The position numbers and the translations under genes are program-made. Shown here in pieces: positions 16,996-24,977 of a stretch of 64,000 bases of DNA. The notes beneath the pieces are model-generated. The model saw only the letters and a program-made list of their open reading frames with translations. It ran no database searches and was not told where the DNA came from. Within the stretch, counting starts at the first letter, position 1. Every line of letters begins with the position of its first letter. Origin of the DNA: Verrucomicrobiaceae bacterium UBA7681 (GTDB lineage: Bacteria > Verrucomicrobiota > Verrucomicrobiia > Verrucomicrobiales > Verrucomicrobiaceae). The stretch spans positions 121,288 through 185,287 of the forward strand of contig DLGZ01000009.1 of assembly GCA_002482965.1 (NCBI GenBank), written 5' to 3'.

Positions 16996-17685
16996 TCAGG
17001 GCCTGGCTTTGCGGAAGGCGAAGGGGAGGTAGAGGATGGAGTAAAAAACGAGGCCGAGGCCGATGGTGCTGAGATTGTACCAAGGCCACGGGCCGAGCTG
17101 GTCAAACAGGCTGGCCTGGACTGGTTTCGCGCATTGAAAAGCGTAGTTCGCACCGAGGGCGTAGTTCACAACGGCGATCACGGCATACCAAGCGACAGAG
17201 AATCCCATGACGCGAAGCACGGCGCCGGGGCGCGGGCGGACTCCCATGGCGGTGACGACGTAGATCGCCGTGATGGGAACTCCCCCGTGCATGATGAAAA
17301 ACAAAATGAAACGCGGGTCCGGAAATTCATAGATCAGCGCGGGGGTGAGCAGCCCCTGCAGGGTGCCCGCGATGCCAAAGAAATACACCACCTCGCAAAA
17401 AAACGGTCGGCGCGTCCACAGCGCGATGCCAGCTGCCAGGGTGGCAATGTCACAGAACTGCAGCGGCAGCGCCGTCAATACGCTGAGCGAGCCGTATAGC
17501 GCGTGCACCGTCAGGCCGACGGGATACAAGGCTAGCAAAATGGTGCCCAGCACCCGCTGAGAGAGCTCTGCCCAGCGAGTGCGGGAGAGCAGCAGCAGCA
17601 CGATGAACACGGCCAGCGTGATGACGAGCACCGCCTTGTGGGATGGGCCGTAGGGATGAAAGGCGGGAAGCATGGCCTGCATCAT
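16996..17685 (-). CDS. TIGR02206/YwaF-like integral membrane protein
   Basis: A 229-residue protein with about six or seven transmembrane helices. The motif LPLQFCDIATLAAGIAL, the HG..PI segment in the middle, and the C-terminal LGPWPWYNLSTIGLGLVFY stretch are typical of the TIGR02206 family (Bacillus YwaF, related to TMEM164). TMEM164 is an acyltransferase in animals; the bacterial role is not established. Its start region carries one copy of a 37-bp direct repeat found again at 18480-18516. Confidence 0.85.
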   Translation of the reverse strand: MMQAMLPAFHPYGPSHKAVLVITLAVFIVLLLLSRTRWAELSQRVLGTILLALYPVGLTVHALYGSLSVLTALPLQFCDIATLAAGIALWTRRPFFCEVVYFFGIAGTLQGLLTPALIYEFPDPRFILFFIMHGGVPITAIYVVTAMGVRPRPGAVLRVMGFSVAWYAVIAVVNYALGANYAFQCAKPVQASLFDQLGPWPWYNLSTIGLGLVFYSILYLPFAFRKARP

Positions 17686-17721
17686 ACGCGGCTGTTGCGG
17701 AAGTCAGTCGCTTTGTGCCAT
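17685..17721 (+). repeat. 37-bp direct repeat, left copy
   Basis: Begins TACGCGGCTGTTGCGGAAGT and ends TTTGTGCCAT; 35 of 37 positions match the right copy at 18480-18516. The pair brackets one small secreted-protein gene, consistent with insertion or duplication that also copied the upstream region of a neighbouring gene. Confidence 0.85.
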
Positions 17722-17785
17722 TTACATCCAAGCCTTTGCAGCATCAATTTTGCTGTCATTTTGACTAAAGGGTGAATAATAAATC

Positions 17786-18442
17786 ATGATCATCCGAAAA
17801 GTTCAAACTTGTCTGTTGTTCTCCATGTTGCTGAGTTCGATGTCGAGGGCTCAGCAGAACATCTCTTTTGAGAAAGTGGTCCGTTATGAAGAAACGGTGG
17901 CTGGCAACCACATCGAGGTGGTCATCCATCAAAAGAAATTCGATTTCTCAGGGTTCAAGCTTACCGGAAGTGCGGAAGGGAGTAAAGAGCCGGCAAAGAT
18001 CAATGGTATCGAAATTGCGGGAACTGATGGAAGAAGTCCTGCCGGGTGGAAAGGTTGGCCTCTGATGGAGACCATTGCTGAAATTGAACTGAGGTGGAAT
18101 GGCAAGCAAGTTCATGTGCCGAAACTTCTCCATGTAAACCTTTTGCGCCTGTCACTGGATTCAGGATCAATTCAGTTCATTCCCCGTCCGAATGGAGAAG
18201 AGATGCTGATACAAGCGTTGGGAGGAGATGGAGGGGCTTCCTATCTTGTGTCACTCGTTCTCCGCAAAAATGGGCACCACAAACAGTATGAGGCAGGATA
18301 CTGGGAAGATGGGCTGCGGTCACATCCCTACATGATCAATGAGTATGGTAGAAAGTTGAAGGACAATGTAGAAGTCGAAAGTTTCTCGTGGCTCAAGCCG
18401 CCGGCAGGGGCAGAGGATGTACCGGGTAAAAACAAACCATGA
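17786..18442 (+). CDS. Hypothetical secreted protein between direct repeats
   Basis: A 218-residue protein with a signal peptide (about 1-22, cut near SRAQQ) and a probable beta-rich body. No family is recognised. By eye it is more AT-rich than its neighbours, and it is framed by two nearly identical 37-bp repeats, both hinting at recent acquisition. It lies between a TIGR02206 gene and a DUF3592 gene, whose upstream regions carry the repeat copies. A periplasmic or surface role is likely from the signal peptide only. Confidence 0.7.
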   Translation: MIIRKVQTCLLFSMLLSSMSRAQQNISFEKVVRYEETVAGNHIEVVIHQKKFDFSGFKLTGSAEGSKEPAKINGIEIAGTDGRSPAGWKGWPLMETIAEIELRWNGKQVHVPKLLHVNLLRLSLDSGSIQFIPRPNGEEMLIQALGGDGGASYLVSLVLRKNGHHKQYEAGYWEDGLRSHPYMINEYGRKLKDNVEVESFSWLKPPAGAEDVPGKNKP

Positions 18443-18479
18443 ACTTTACCGTACAGGCATAAACGAGATATGCTGACCC

Positions 18480-18516
18480 TACGCGGCTGTTGCGGAAGTC
18501 AGTAGGTTTGTGCCAT
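18480..18516 (+). repeat. 37-bp direct repeat, right copy
   Basis: Second copy of the repeat at 17685-17721, with two mismatches in the AGG/CGC triplet. It ends 9 bases before the DUF3592 gene start and so probably contains that gene's promoter or leader. Confidence 0.85.
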
Positions 18517-18525
18517 GCTGTTAAC

Positions 18526-20316
18526 ATGTTACGTTCTACTCGTTCTTCGGTCCGATCCACGAAACAGCTCAGCGGCGGTTGTGCGGTGTTGTTTGGCCTG
18601 CCATTCATTTTGGCCGGCCTGGCCGTCGGCGCCTATTTGTATTTCCCGATGATCAGTTCGTGGTGGTCAGCACGCGGCTGGGAGGAGGTGCCGTGCTTGA
18701 TCGAGACGGCGGAGCTTAAAACATCGAGCGGCAAAGGTGGCCCCAGCTACGGCGTGGAGGCCCGTTATCGATATGAGTTCGACCGGCAGAAATTTCATGG
18801 CGACAAAGTGAGCCTCTTTGGGGGATCCGACAACATGGGCGACTTTCAGAAGCAGGCGTTTCGGCAGATCCAGCTGGTTAAGGGCAAAGAGCGGCCGTTT
18901 CGCTGCTTCGTGAATCCGTCCAAGCCGGAGCAGGCTGTGCTGTTTCGTGACCTGCGCTGGGGCCTGCTGCTCCTGATGTCGATTTTTCCGATGCTCTTCC
19001 CGCTGGCAGGATTCGCTGTTTCAATCGGCGGCTGGCTGCAGTCTAGAAAGCAGAGCATCAACAAAAAGCTGGCAGCGCGACATCCCGGCGAGCCGTGGCG
19101 ATGGCGTTCAGAGTGGGCGGGTGATGCGATTCAAGCCACGAAGGACGGCCTGCCTTTTATTCTCGCTGTCGCGGGCTGGATTCTCTTGGTGCAACTGCCG
19201 TTGTCGCTTGCGGTGGTTTTGGAGGGGGAGCTTGCGAAGTCACCACTGGCCTTGTGGGCGCTGCTGCCGACATTGCTTGCGGGGATTCCACTTTTCTTTG
19301 CCTGGAAGCGGGTGAAAGCACGCATGGTTTTCGGCCATCCCTCTTTGCAGCTCACGCAACTTCCGGCAAGACCAGGATCGGCGCTGGTTGGCCATCTGCG
19401 ATTTGACCGCGTATTTACCCCTTTGAGTTCCATTTCCATGCGTGTGCTCTGTCAGCGGCACATCACGCGCCGCAGCGGCGACTCACAGACGACGGCCAAG
19501 GAAACGATCTGGGAGCACACGGAAACACGATCCGCCGCCGAGACTTGGCGTGACGCCAATGGCGTGGCACTGCCTCTGAATATCGAGATTCCACGCGGAC
19601 TGCCATGTTCTGCCGTGGATGATGCGTCCATAGTCACGACAGAGGGCGAGCAGCATGTGTGGACGCTGGAGGTCAGTTCCTCCCAGGGTGGCAAGCCGAC
19701 GATCCTGCCACTGCCCATGTTTGCAGCAGCCGACGAAGTGGCTGCGGCGGAGCTTACCGAGACGCACCCGGCCGTGATCGTCGTTTTGAGCACGGATGAT
19801 CTCATCTCGCGATTGAAGGCACGTGGCCTGCAGGCGGAATTTGATTCGAATGGCATCCCCACATTCTTTGCCTGCCCGGCGGGCCGAAACCGTGGCATAA
19901 GTATCTTCTTGCTGCTGTTTGGCACGGTGTGGTTCGCAGCTTTCCTATTCATGTCGTATCAGGGGGCGCCGCTGATTTTTCGGCTCGTTTGGGGCATCAG
20001 TGCACCGCTTATTCTGGTGATGGGAGTTTGGCTGTCGTTGCACAGCCGACGTGTCGAAATCAAGCCGGGCGAGCTTCGCATTCTAAACCGTCTCGGGCCT
20101 TTCTATTCCTGGCAAGAGAGCTTCGAGCCGCGTCATCTCACGGGTTTCACCCACGACAGCAACATGCAGTCTGGCAACCAGTTCTTCTACCGCGTGCGGG
20201 CGGAGACGATCTTCAACAAACGGAAAACCTTGTTCGATGGCATCACCGAATCCGTAACGGCGGAGGCCCTGGCGAAGCGGTTGGAGAAGTGGCGCAAACG
20301 AGCCACCGAATCCTAA
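18526..20316 (+). CDS. DUF3592-type multi-pass membrane protein
   Basis: A 596-residue protein. An N-terminal membrane helix (about 18-40) precedes a DUF3592-like module: a GWEEVPC..I start, the alternating Y.Y. strand pattern in GVEARYRYEF, and FVNPSKPEQAVL before the next helix. Further hydrophobic pairs lie at about 145-170, 210-255 and 460-505, with soluble segments between them. DUF3592 proteins have no assigned function. ATG at 18526 was chosen over an upstream ATG because the preceding 12 codons lie in the direct repeat. It ends 4 bp inside the convergent LolC/E-like gene. Confidence 0.72.
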   Translation: MLRSTRSSVRSTKQLSGGCAVLFGLPFILAGLAVGAYLYFPMISSWWSARGWEEVPCLIETAELKTSSGKGGPSYGVEARYRYEFDRQKFHGDKVSLFGGSDNMGDFQKQAFRQIQLVKGKERPFRCFVNPSKPEQAVLFRDLRWGLLLLMSIFPMLFPLAGFAVSIGGWLQSRKQSINKKLAARHPGEPWRWRSEWAGDAIQATKDGLPFILAVAGWILLVQLPLSLAVVLEGELAKSPLALWALLPTLLAGIPLFFAWKRVKARMVFGHPSLQLTQLPARPGSALVGHLRFDRVFTPLSSISMRVLCQRHITRRSGDSQTTAKETIWEHTETRSAAETWRDANGVALPLNIEIPRGLPCSAVDDASIVTTEGEQHVWTLEVSSSQGGKPTILPLPMFAAADEVAAAELTETHPAVIVVLSTDDLISRLKARGLQAEFDSNGIPTFFACPAGRNRGISIFLLLFGTVWFAAFLFMSYQGAPLIFRLVWGISAPLILVMGVWLSLHSRRVEIKPGELRILNRLGPFYSWQESFEPRHLTGFTHDSNMQSGNQFFYRVRAETIFNKRKTLFDGITESVTAEALAKRLEKWRKRATES

Positions 20317-21650
20317 CCTCCGTCCCGCAGAGCCACCGCAGGGTCCACGCGTGCCGCGAACCAGGAAGGAACCAGCGCGGCCATGAGGCAGAGGGCGACG
20401 GCGGTGGTGCAGATGATGAGGAGGTCGCTGAGGCTTGTATGGGCGGGGATGCTGGAGAGGAAGTAAATGTCCTGCGGGAAGATGTCGCGGCCGGTGATGA
20501 TGGAAATTTGATCGCGGATCCAGTTGCGAATGCTGAGGACGAAGAAACCGCTCGCGAGCCCGGCCACGACACCGACGAGGGCGACGATGCCTGCCTGTGA
20601 GACAAAGATGGCGATGATCTGCCACGCACGCGTGCCCAGCGCGGTGAGGATGCCGATCTCACGGCGCTTTTTCACCGTGACGGTGATGGTGGTGTTCATC
20701 ACACAGATGGCGGCGACGAGCATGATGAACAGCAGCAGGAACCACATCATCGTGCGCTGATTTTCGACAGACTCCAGCATCATGCCGTGCTGCTGCTCCC
20801 AGGTGCGGTAACCCCAGCTTTCAGGCAGCGCGCCGGACCGGTAGATCGTGGCCATGACGCGTTCCGCGTCTTCCGGGTCTTTCAGCTCCAGTTCGATCCC
20901 GCTGATGTTGCTGTCGAGATTGAAGAACTCCTGCGCGACATGCAGCGGCACGTAGCCGCGTTCTCCGGCGGTGTCAGCACGCAGCGTGGCAACGAGTGTG
21001 AGGTCCTTTGACAGAATCGTGACGTCGTCGAGAGCCGCAGCTCGCTTTTTCTTGTCTTCATTTTCGGGGATCTCACGGTACTTTTGAATGAACTGGTTCA
21101 CACTCTCAGCGGCATGCACGACGAGTGTGTCGCCAACCTTCGCGCCGAGCTCCTTCGCGAATTTGTCGCTGAGGACGATCGAGTCTCCCTGAAGGTCGAA
21201 TTGACCCTCTTTGATATGCTTTTTGAGCTTTTGCAGCAACCCGTTGTCTTTGTCGTCGGTCATGCCGATGACGCTGACACCTTGCAGGCTGCCGGAGTTT
21301 TCGACGACGAGAATGCCGGTGTGACCGTCCCTTGTTCTGTCTGCCACTGGCACGGCGGAAACGACTTCGGGCCGCTGTGCGAGGGTTTTCCGCAGCTCGC
21401 GCCAATCGACGGGATTTGGGCCGCCGGGTTCGCCTTCCAGCGCACCCAAAGGCTCCACCATGGCATGCGGCTCAAAGCCGATGAGCATCTGCCGGTACTC
21501 GCGCTGCCAGCCGCTGAAGACGGACATCACAAAGACCAGTACGCCGACGCCAAGCATGACGCCGAGCATCGAGATCACGGTGATGACCGAAATGAACGAG
21601 CGCGTGGGCCGCAGGTAGCGCAGAGCGAGGAAGAGGGGGGCGCTGGTCAT
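20313..21650 (-). CDS. LolC/LolE-family ABC transporter permease
   Basis: A 445-residue FtsX/MacB-type permease of the lipoprotein-release family. The first helix (about 20-45, FISVITVISMLGVMLGVGVL) is followed by a large periplasmic domain and three C-terminal helices; phrases include ICVMNTTITVTVKKRREIGI and LTALGTR. LolCDE extracts outer-membrane lipoproteins from the inner membrane. The partner ATPase LolD is not adjacent. The upstream paralogue at 21801 is 150 bases away on the same strand, so the two may form one heterodimeric permease. Confidence 0.85.
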   Translation of the reverse strand: MTSAPLFLALRYLRPTRSFISVITVISMLGVMLGVGVLVFVMSVFSGWQREYRQMLIGFEPHAMVEPLGALEGEPGGPNPVDWRELRKTLAQRPEVVSAVPVADRTRDGHTGILVVENSGSLQGVSVIGMTDDKDNGLLQKLKKHIKEGQFDLQGDSIVLSDKFAKELGAKVGDTLVVHAAESVNQFIQKYREIPENEDKKKRAAALDDVTILSKDLTLVATLRADTAGERGYVPLHVAQEFFNLDSNISGIELELKDPEDAERVMATIYRSGALPESWGYRTWEQQHGMMLESVENQRTMMWFLLLFIMLVAAICVMNTTITVTVKKRREIGILTALGTRAWQIIAIFVSQAGIVALVGVVAGLASGFFVLSIRNWIRDQISIITGRDIFPQDIYFLSSIPAHTSLSDLLIICTTAVALCLMAALVPSWFAARVDPAVALRDGG

Positions 21651-21800
21651 GGGGAGCTTGAAAATCGTTCTCGTCCTCGTTCTACTACTCGTCCTCGATC
21701 ATGTGACTGCGAAGGGGAATTTCGGGAAGGAGTCAGGAGAGGTGTATTGGCGTGGGTTCGGGAAGTGTGGGAGTTGGTGAAATGGTAGGATCGAGGACGA

Positions 21801-23099
21801 TCAGTCACGCAGCGCCACCGCGGGATCTACGCGAGATGCCAGCCAGGCGGGTGGCAGGGCCGCGAGCAGGCAGAAGGTGATGGAACCCAAGGAGGTGAGA
21901 ACCATGAACCAAGGTTCGATCTGTGCTGGGATGGTGGCGAGGAACATGCCGGAGTCAGCGCTGGCGCTGCCGCCGCTCAGGACCGCGATGCCCATGCGAA
22001 TGTCATCACGGTACTGCAGCACGAGTCCGCTGAGTACGAGGCCCACCAGCGTTCCGAGAATGCCGACGAAGGCGGCCTGTGAAACAAAGATGCCAATGAT
22101 CTGACTCTGCCGCGAGCCGAGCGCGGTCAGCACGCCGATCTCGCGCCGCTTCTGGGTCGTGACGGTGATCGTCGTGTTCATGACTGAGAATGCGGCGACG
22201 ACGGCGATGATCAGGAGCACGATCCACATCATCATGCGTTCATTGCTCATGGCGGCAAGGCGTGCATCGCCAGCATCGGTCCATAGCGAGGCGGTCCATG
22301 TGGCGGGAACCACACCCGCAGCGGTGAAGCGGTTGAGCGCTTCCTTGACCTCGCCCGGCTGCTTCAGTTCGATCAGCACACCGCTGACCTGATCGCCAAA
22401 GCCGAAGATCTGCTGCGCCGTTTCGAGCGTGACGTAGCCGTAGGTTCCGGCGGATTCCATTCGCGTGGTTCCCAGCAGCTTGATCTCCCTGGGGTTCAGT
22501 TTGATCTCCTCATAGGCGGCGTGGCGCTTCGTTTCGTCCTGCTCATCTGAGGCAATGCGGAAGCGCTTCACCGCGCTGGTGACATTGCTGGAGGCATAGA
22601 CGCTGATCATGTCTCCAGGATGTGCATTGAGCCCGCCCGCCACGTAGTCGGCACTGACCACACCGCCGGGAGTGAGCTCCAGCGAGCCTTTGCCCTTGTT
22701 TTTGGCGACCTTGGCCATGTAAAACTTCGCGCCATCCTCCGGCAGGCCCAGTACATCCATTCCAGACTGCAGGCCATCACGCTCGGCAAACATCGAACTG
22801 CCGATGTAGCTGCTGGCGGCGAGCACGTCCGGTTGCTGTCGCACTTTGGCGAGCACGTCGGCTGCGGCTTTGGCATCGGTGGGCTTTTTGTCCTGCGGAT
22901 GCAGCAGGATGTGCGGCTCTGAGCCAATGAGCGTTTTACGGAATTCGCCTTCGAAACCCTTCATGACCGAACTGACCACGATCATCATCAGCACACCGAC
23001 TGCGACACCGAGGATGGAAATGACGGTGATAACCGAGACAAACGAACGCTTCGCACGCAGATAGCGGCGGGCGAGGAAGAAGGTGACGTTCGAAAGCAT
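21801..23099 (-). CDS. LolC/LolE-family ABC transporter permease, paralogue
   Basis: A 432-residue paralogue of the neighbouring gene with the same layout. The N-terminal helix FVSVITVISILGVAVGVLMM is followed by a periplasmic core domain (about 50-270) and an FtsX domain with FSVMNTTITVTTQKRREIGV. Both proteins end with the SRVDPAVALRD motif seen in LolC/E. In many bacteria with an undivided Lol system one protein (LolF) serves both roles; two genes here suggest a LolC plus LolE pair or LolF plus a paralogue. It starts 28 bases after the stop of the MFS small subunit. Confidence 0.85.
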   Translation of the reverse strand: MLSNVTFFLARRYLRAKRSFVSVITVISILGVAVGVLMMIVVSSVMKGFEGEFRKTLIGSEPHILLHPQDKKPTDAKAAADVLAKVRQQPDVLAASSYIGSSMFAERDGLQSGMDVLGLPEDGAKFYMAKVAKNKGKGSLELTPGGVVSADYVAGGLNAHPGDMISVYASSNVTSAVKRFRIASDEQDETKRHAAYEEIKLNPREIKLLGTTRMESAGTYGYVTLETAQQIFGFGDQVSGVLIELKQPGEVKEALNRFTAAGVVPATWTASLWTDAGDARLAAMSNERMMMWIVLLIIAVVAAFSVMNTTITVTTQKRREIGVLTALGSRQSQIIGIFVSQAAFVGILGTLVGLVLSGLVLQYRDDIRMGIAVLSGGSASADSGMFLATIPAQIEPWFMVLTSLGSITFCLLAALPPAWLASRVDPAVALRD

Positions 23100-23126
23100 G
23101 TGGGGCGCAACAAAGCGATGCCCGCG

Positions 23127-23246
23127 CTACTTCGCAACTGCCGTGATGCCAAACAGCGGCAACGATTTCTGCACGGACTTGATCACGCCCCAGCCGAGTG
23201 GCACGCTGATAAAGGTCCAGGCGAGGAGAAGGGTGAGGGCTTTCAT
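23127..23246 (-). CDS. MFS transporter small subunit
   Basis: A 39-residue protein: one hydrophobic helix in MKALTLLLAWTFISVPLGWG, then a short amphipathic tail ending near LFGITAVAK. It starts six bases after the stop of an oxalate/formate-type MFS carrier on the same strand. A tiny MFS small-subunit family with the pattern W.F...PL.WG is known next to such carriers. It probably associates with the carrier in the inner membrane; its effect is unknown. Too small for ordinary ORF cut-offs. Confidence 0.75.
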   Translation of the reverse strand: MKALTLLLAWTFISVPLGWGVIKSVQKSLPLFGITAVAK

Positions 23247-23252
23247 GGCGGA

Positions 23253-24596
23253 TCAAGCTTGGGCGTTTGCAGGGAGGTGGTGTTGAGAATCGACGGGGCG
23301 GACGAGCAGGTTGGAGATCAAACCGACGACGAGCAGGCCGATCATGAGGTGGAAGACGGAGTTGTAGGCCTGCTCGGGTGGCATCGTCTTCTTGTTCGCC
23401 ACGGAAAGGCGGTCCATGAGCTGGGGACCAAGAATCGCGGCCACCGACCAGGCGGTGATGAGCCGGCCGTGGATGGCTCCTACCTGATAGCTGCCAAAGA
23501 GATCGCGCAGGTAGGCCGGGATCGTGGCAAAGCCGCCGCCATACATCGTGAGGATCAGTCCGGTGGCGACGACGAAGAGCGTCACGCTGCCCTGGCCCTG
23601 GATCCACGGCACGCTGGCATACAAGACGGCCCCGAGAATGAAGTAGATGCAGTAGATGCCCTTGCGCCCGATGAGATCAGACATGGAGGACCAGAAAAAT
23701 CGGCCGCCAAGATTGCAGAGCGAAAGCAGTCCGACATATCCGGCCGCAGCCTCAGGCGTGACCTTGAACATGTCCTGAATCATGGGCGAGGCCTGGCCGA
23801 GAATGCCAATGCCGGCGCTCACATTCATGCAGAGCACGACCCAGAGCAGCCAGAATTGCGGTGTCTTCCAGGCGGTGTCCACGGCGACGTTCGCTGTCGT
23901 TACCAGTTTTGAAACATGTTCCTTGGGCACCCAGCCTGCGGGTTTCCAGCCTTCAGGCGGCACACGGACGATCAGAGCACCAAACAGCATCGAGATGGCA
24001 TAAAGGCCTGCCATCACCAGCAGCGCCTCACTGGCCCCGATGGAGCTGGGCGTGGTAAAGCGCTTCATCAGTTCCTCGGCCAGCGGGCCGCCGATGAGCG
24101 CGCCGCCACCGAATCCCATGATCGCCATGCCTGTGGCCATGCCGGGGCGGTCCGGGAACCATTTCATCAAGGAGGAGACCGGTGCAATGTAGCCCAGTCC
24201 CAGCCCGATGCCGCCGATCAAACCATAACCCGCATACAGCAGCCAGAGCTGATGCCAGCGCACGGCCAGCGCAGTGAGCACCAGACCGCCGCAGAAACAG
24301 AGCGTGCTGGCGAGCATCGTTTTTCGCGGGCCGCTGCGTTCGACCCATTTGCCAAAGAACGCCGCAGACAGCCCGAGCAGGGCGAGCGCGATCGAGTAGG
24401 CCACGCCGACATCGGCCTCAGTCCAGTCACCGGGGATGGGTGCTGTGATGCCTAGCGCCCTGGCGAGCGGCTTCTTGAACACACTGAAACCATACACCTG
24501 TCCGATGCACATGTGAACAGCAATGGCGGCGGGTGGGACCAGCCAGCGGCTGAATCCAGGGCTGGCGACGGTGGCTTCACGGGAGAGGAAACTCAT
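23253..24596 (-). CDS. OFA-family MFS transporter (oxalate/formate antiporter-like)
   Basis: A 447-residue carrier with twelve predicted helices. The N-terminal block HMCIGQVYGFSVFKKPL, the GLGLGYIAPVSSLMKWFPD segment and the AIMGFGGGALIG motif are typical of the OFA family, which exchanges small carboxylates such as oxalate, formate or lactate. The substrate cannot be told from sequence. ATG at 24596 was chosen; the frame remains open for 47 codons upstream without family similarity. It is followed by its small subunit and then by the LolC/E-like genes. Confidence 0.85.
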   Translation of the reverse strand: MSFLSREATVASPGFSRWLVPPAAIAVHMCIGQVYGFSVFKKPLARALGITAPIPGDWTEADVGVAYSIALALLGLSAAFFGKWVERSGPRKTMLASTLCFCGGLVLTALAVRWHQLWLLYAGYGLIGGIGLGLGYIAPVSSLMKWFPDRPGMATGMAIMGFGGGALIGGPLAEELMKRFTTPSSIGASEALLVMAGLYAISMLFGALIVRVPPEGWKPAGWVPKEHVSKLVTTANVAVDTAWKTPQFWLLWVVLCMNVSAGIGILGQASPMIQDMFKVTPEAAAGYVGLLSLCNLGGRFFWSSMSDLIGRKGIYCIYFILGAVLYASVPWIQGQGSVTLFVVATGLILTMYGGGFATIPAYLRDLFGSYQVGAIHGRLITAWSVAAILGPQLMDRLSVANKKTMPPEQAYNSVFHLMIGLLVVGLISNLLVRPVDSQHHLPANAQA

Positions 24597-24727
24597 GGCG
24601 GAACGTTGTGGGAGAGCGCGGGTGATCGGGGAGGGAAAGGCCAAAGATCGATAAGAAACGACCGCTTTCATACGTTTCGAGCATTGGCCGGTGATTTGAC
24701 CGGCCACACCCATCCCACCACACCACG

Positions 24728-24907
24728 ATGAAAACACTGCTCACCATCTGCGCCCTCTCCTTCACCTCGGTCGCCATGGCCGCCGACCAATGCCCCATCA
24801 GCGGCAGGCCCGTTGACTCCAGCATCACCAGCAAAGGCAAAGACGGCAAAACCGTCGCCTTCTGCTGCGAAAAATGCAAAGCCAAGTTCGACGCCAAGAA
24901 CAAGTAA
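24728..24907 (+). CDS. Small secreted YHS-like Cys protein
   Basis: A 59-residue protein, too short for common ORF cut-offs. A signal peptide (1-19, ending AMAA) is followed by a compact domain with CPISGRPVD and a C-terminal FCCEKCKAKF. The C-P-I-S-G-x-P plus FCC..C.A.F pattern resembles YHS and related heavy-metal-binding domains, so periplasmic metal binding is likely (inference). Cysteines after the signal are at 22, 46, 47 and 50. It is transcribed divergently from the OFA carrier and ends with a clear hairpin terminator. Confidence 0.75.
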   Translation: MKTLLTICALSFTSVAMAADQCPISGRPVDSSITSKGKDGKTVAFCCEKCKAKFDAKNK

Positions 24908-24942
24908 TCACCACGGCGCTGACACGCTCAGCGTTTGAAAAG

Positions 24943-24972
24943 GCGGAACCGGGAAACGGGTTCCGCTTTTTT
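24943..24972 (+). terminator. Rho-independent terminator
   Basis: GCGGAACC at 24943-24950 pairs with GGTTCCGC at 24959-24966 across an 8-base loop, followed by six T. It ends the YHS-like transcript 35 bases after its stop, just before the convergent PilT-like gene end. Confidence 0.85.
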
Positions 24973-24977
24973 GTGCT

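Noticed and set aside
14793..17072. 759-codon open frame on the + strand
   Set aside because: Lies antisense to speA, which has clear motifs throughout; such frames are common opposite GC-rich genes. The translation has no family features.
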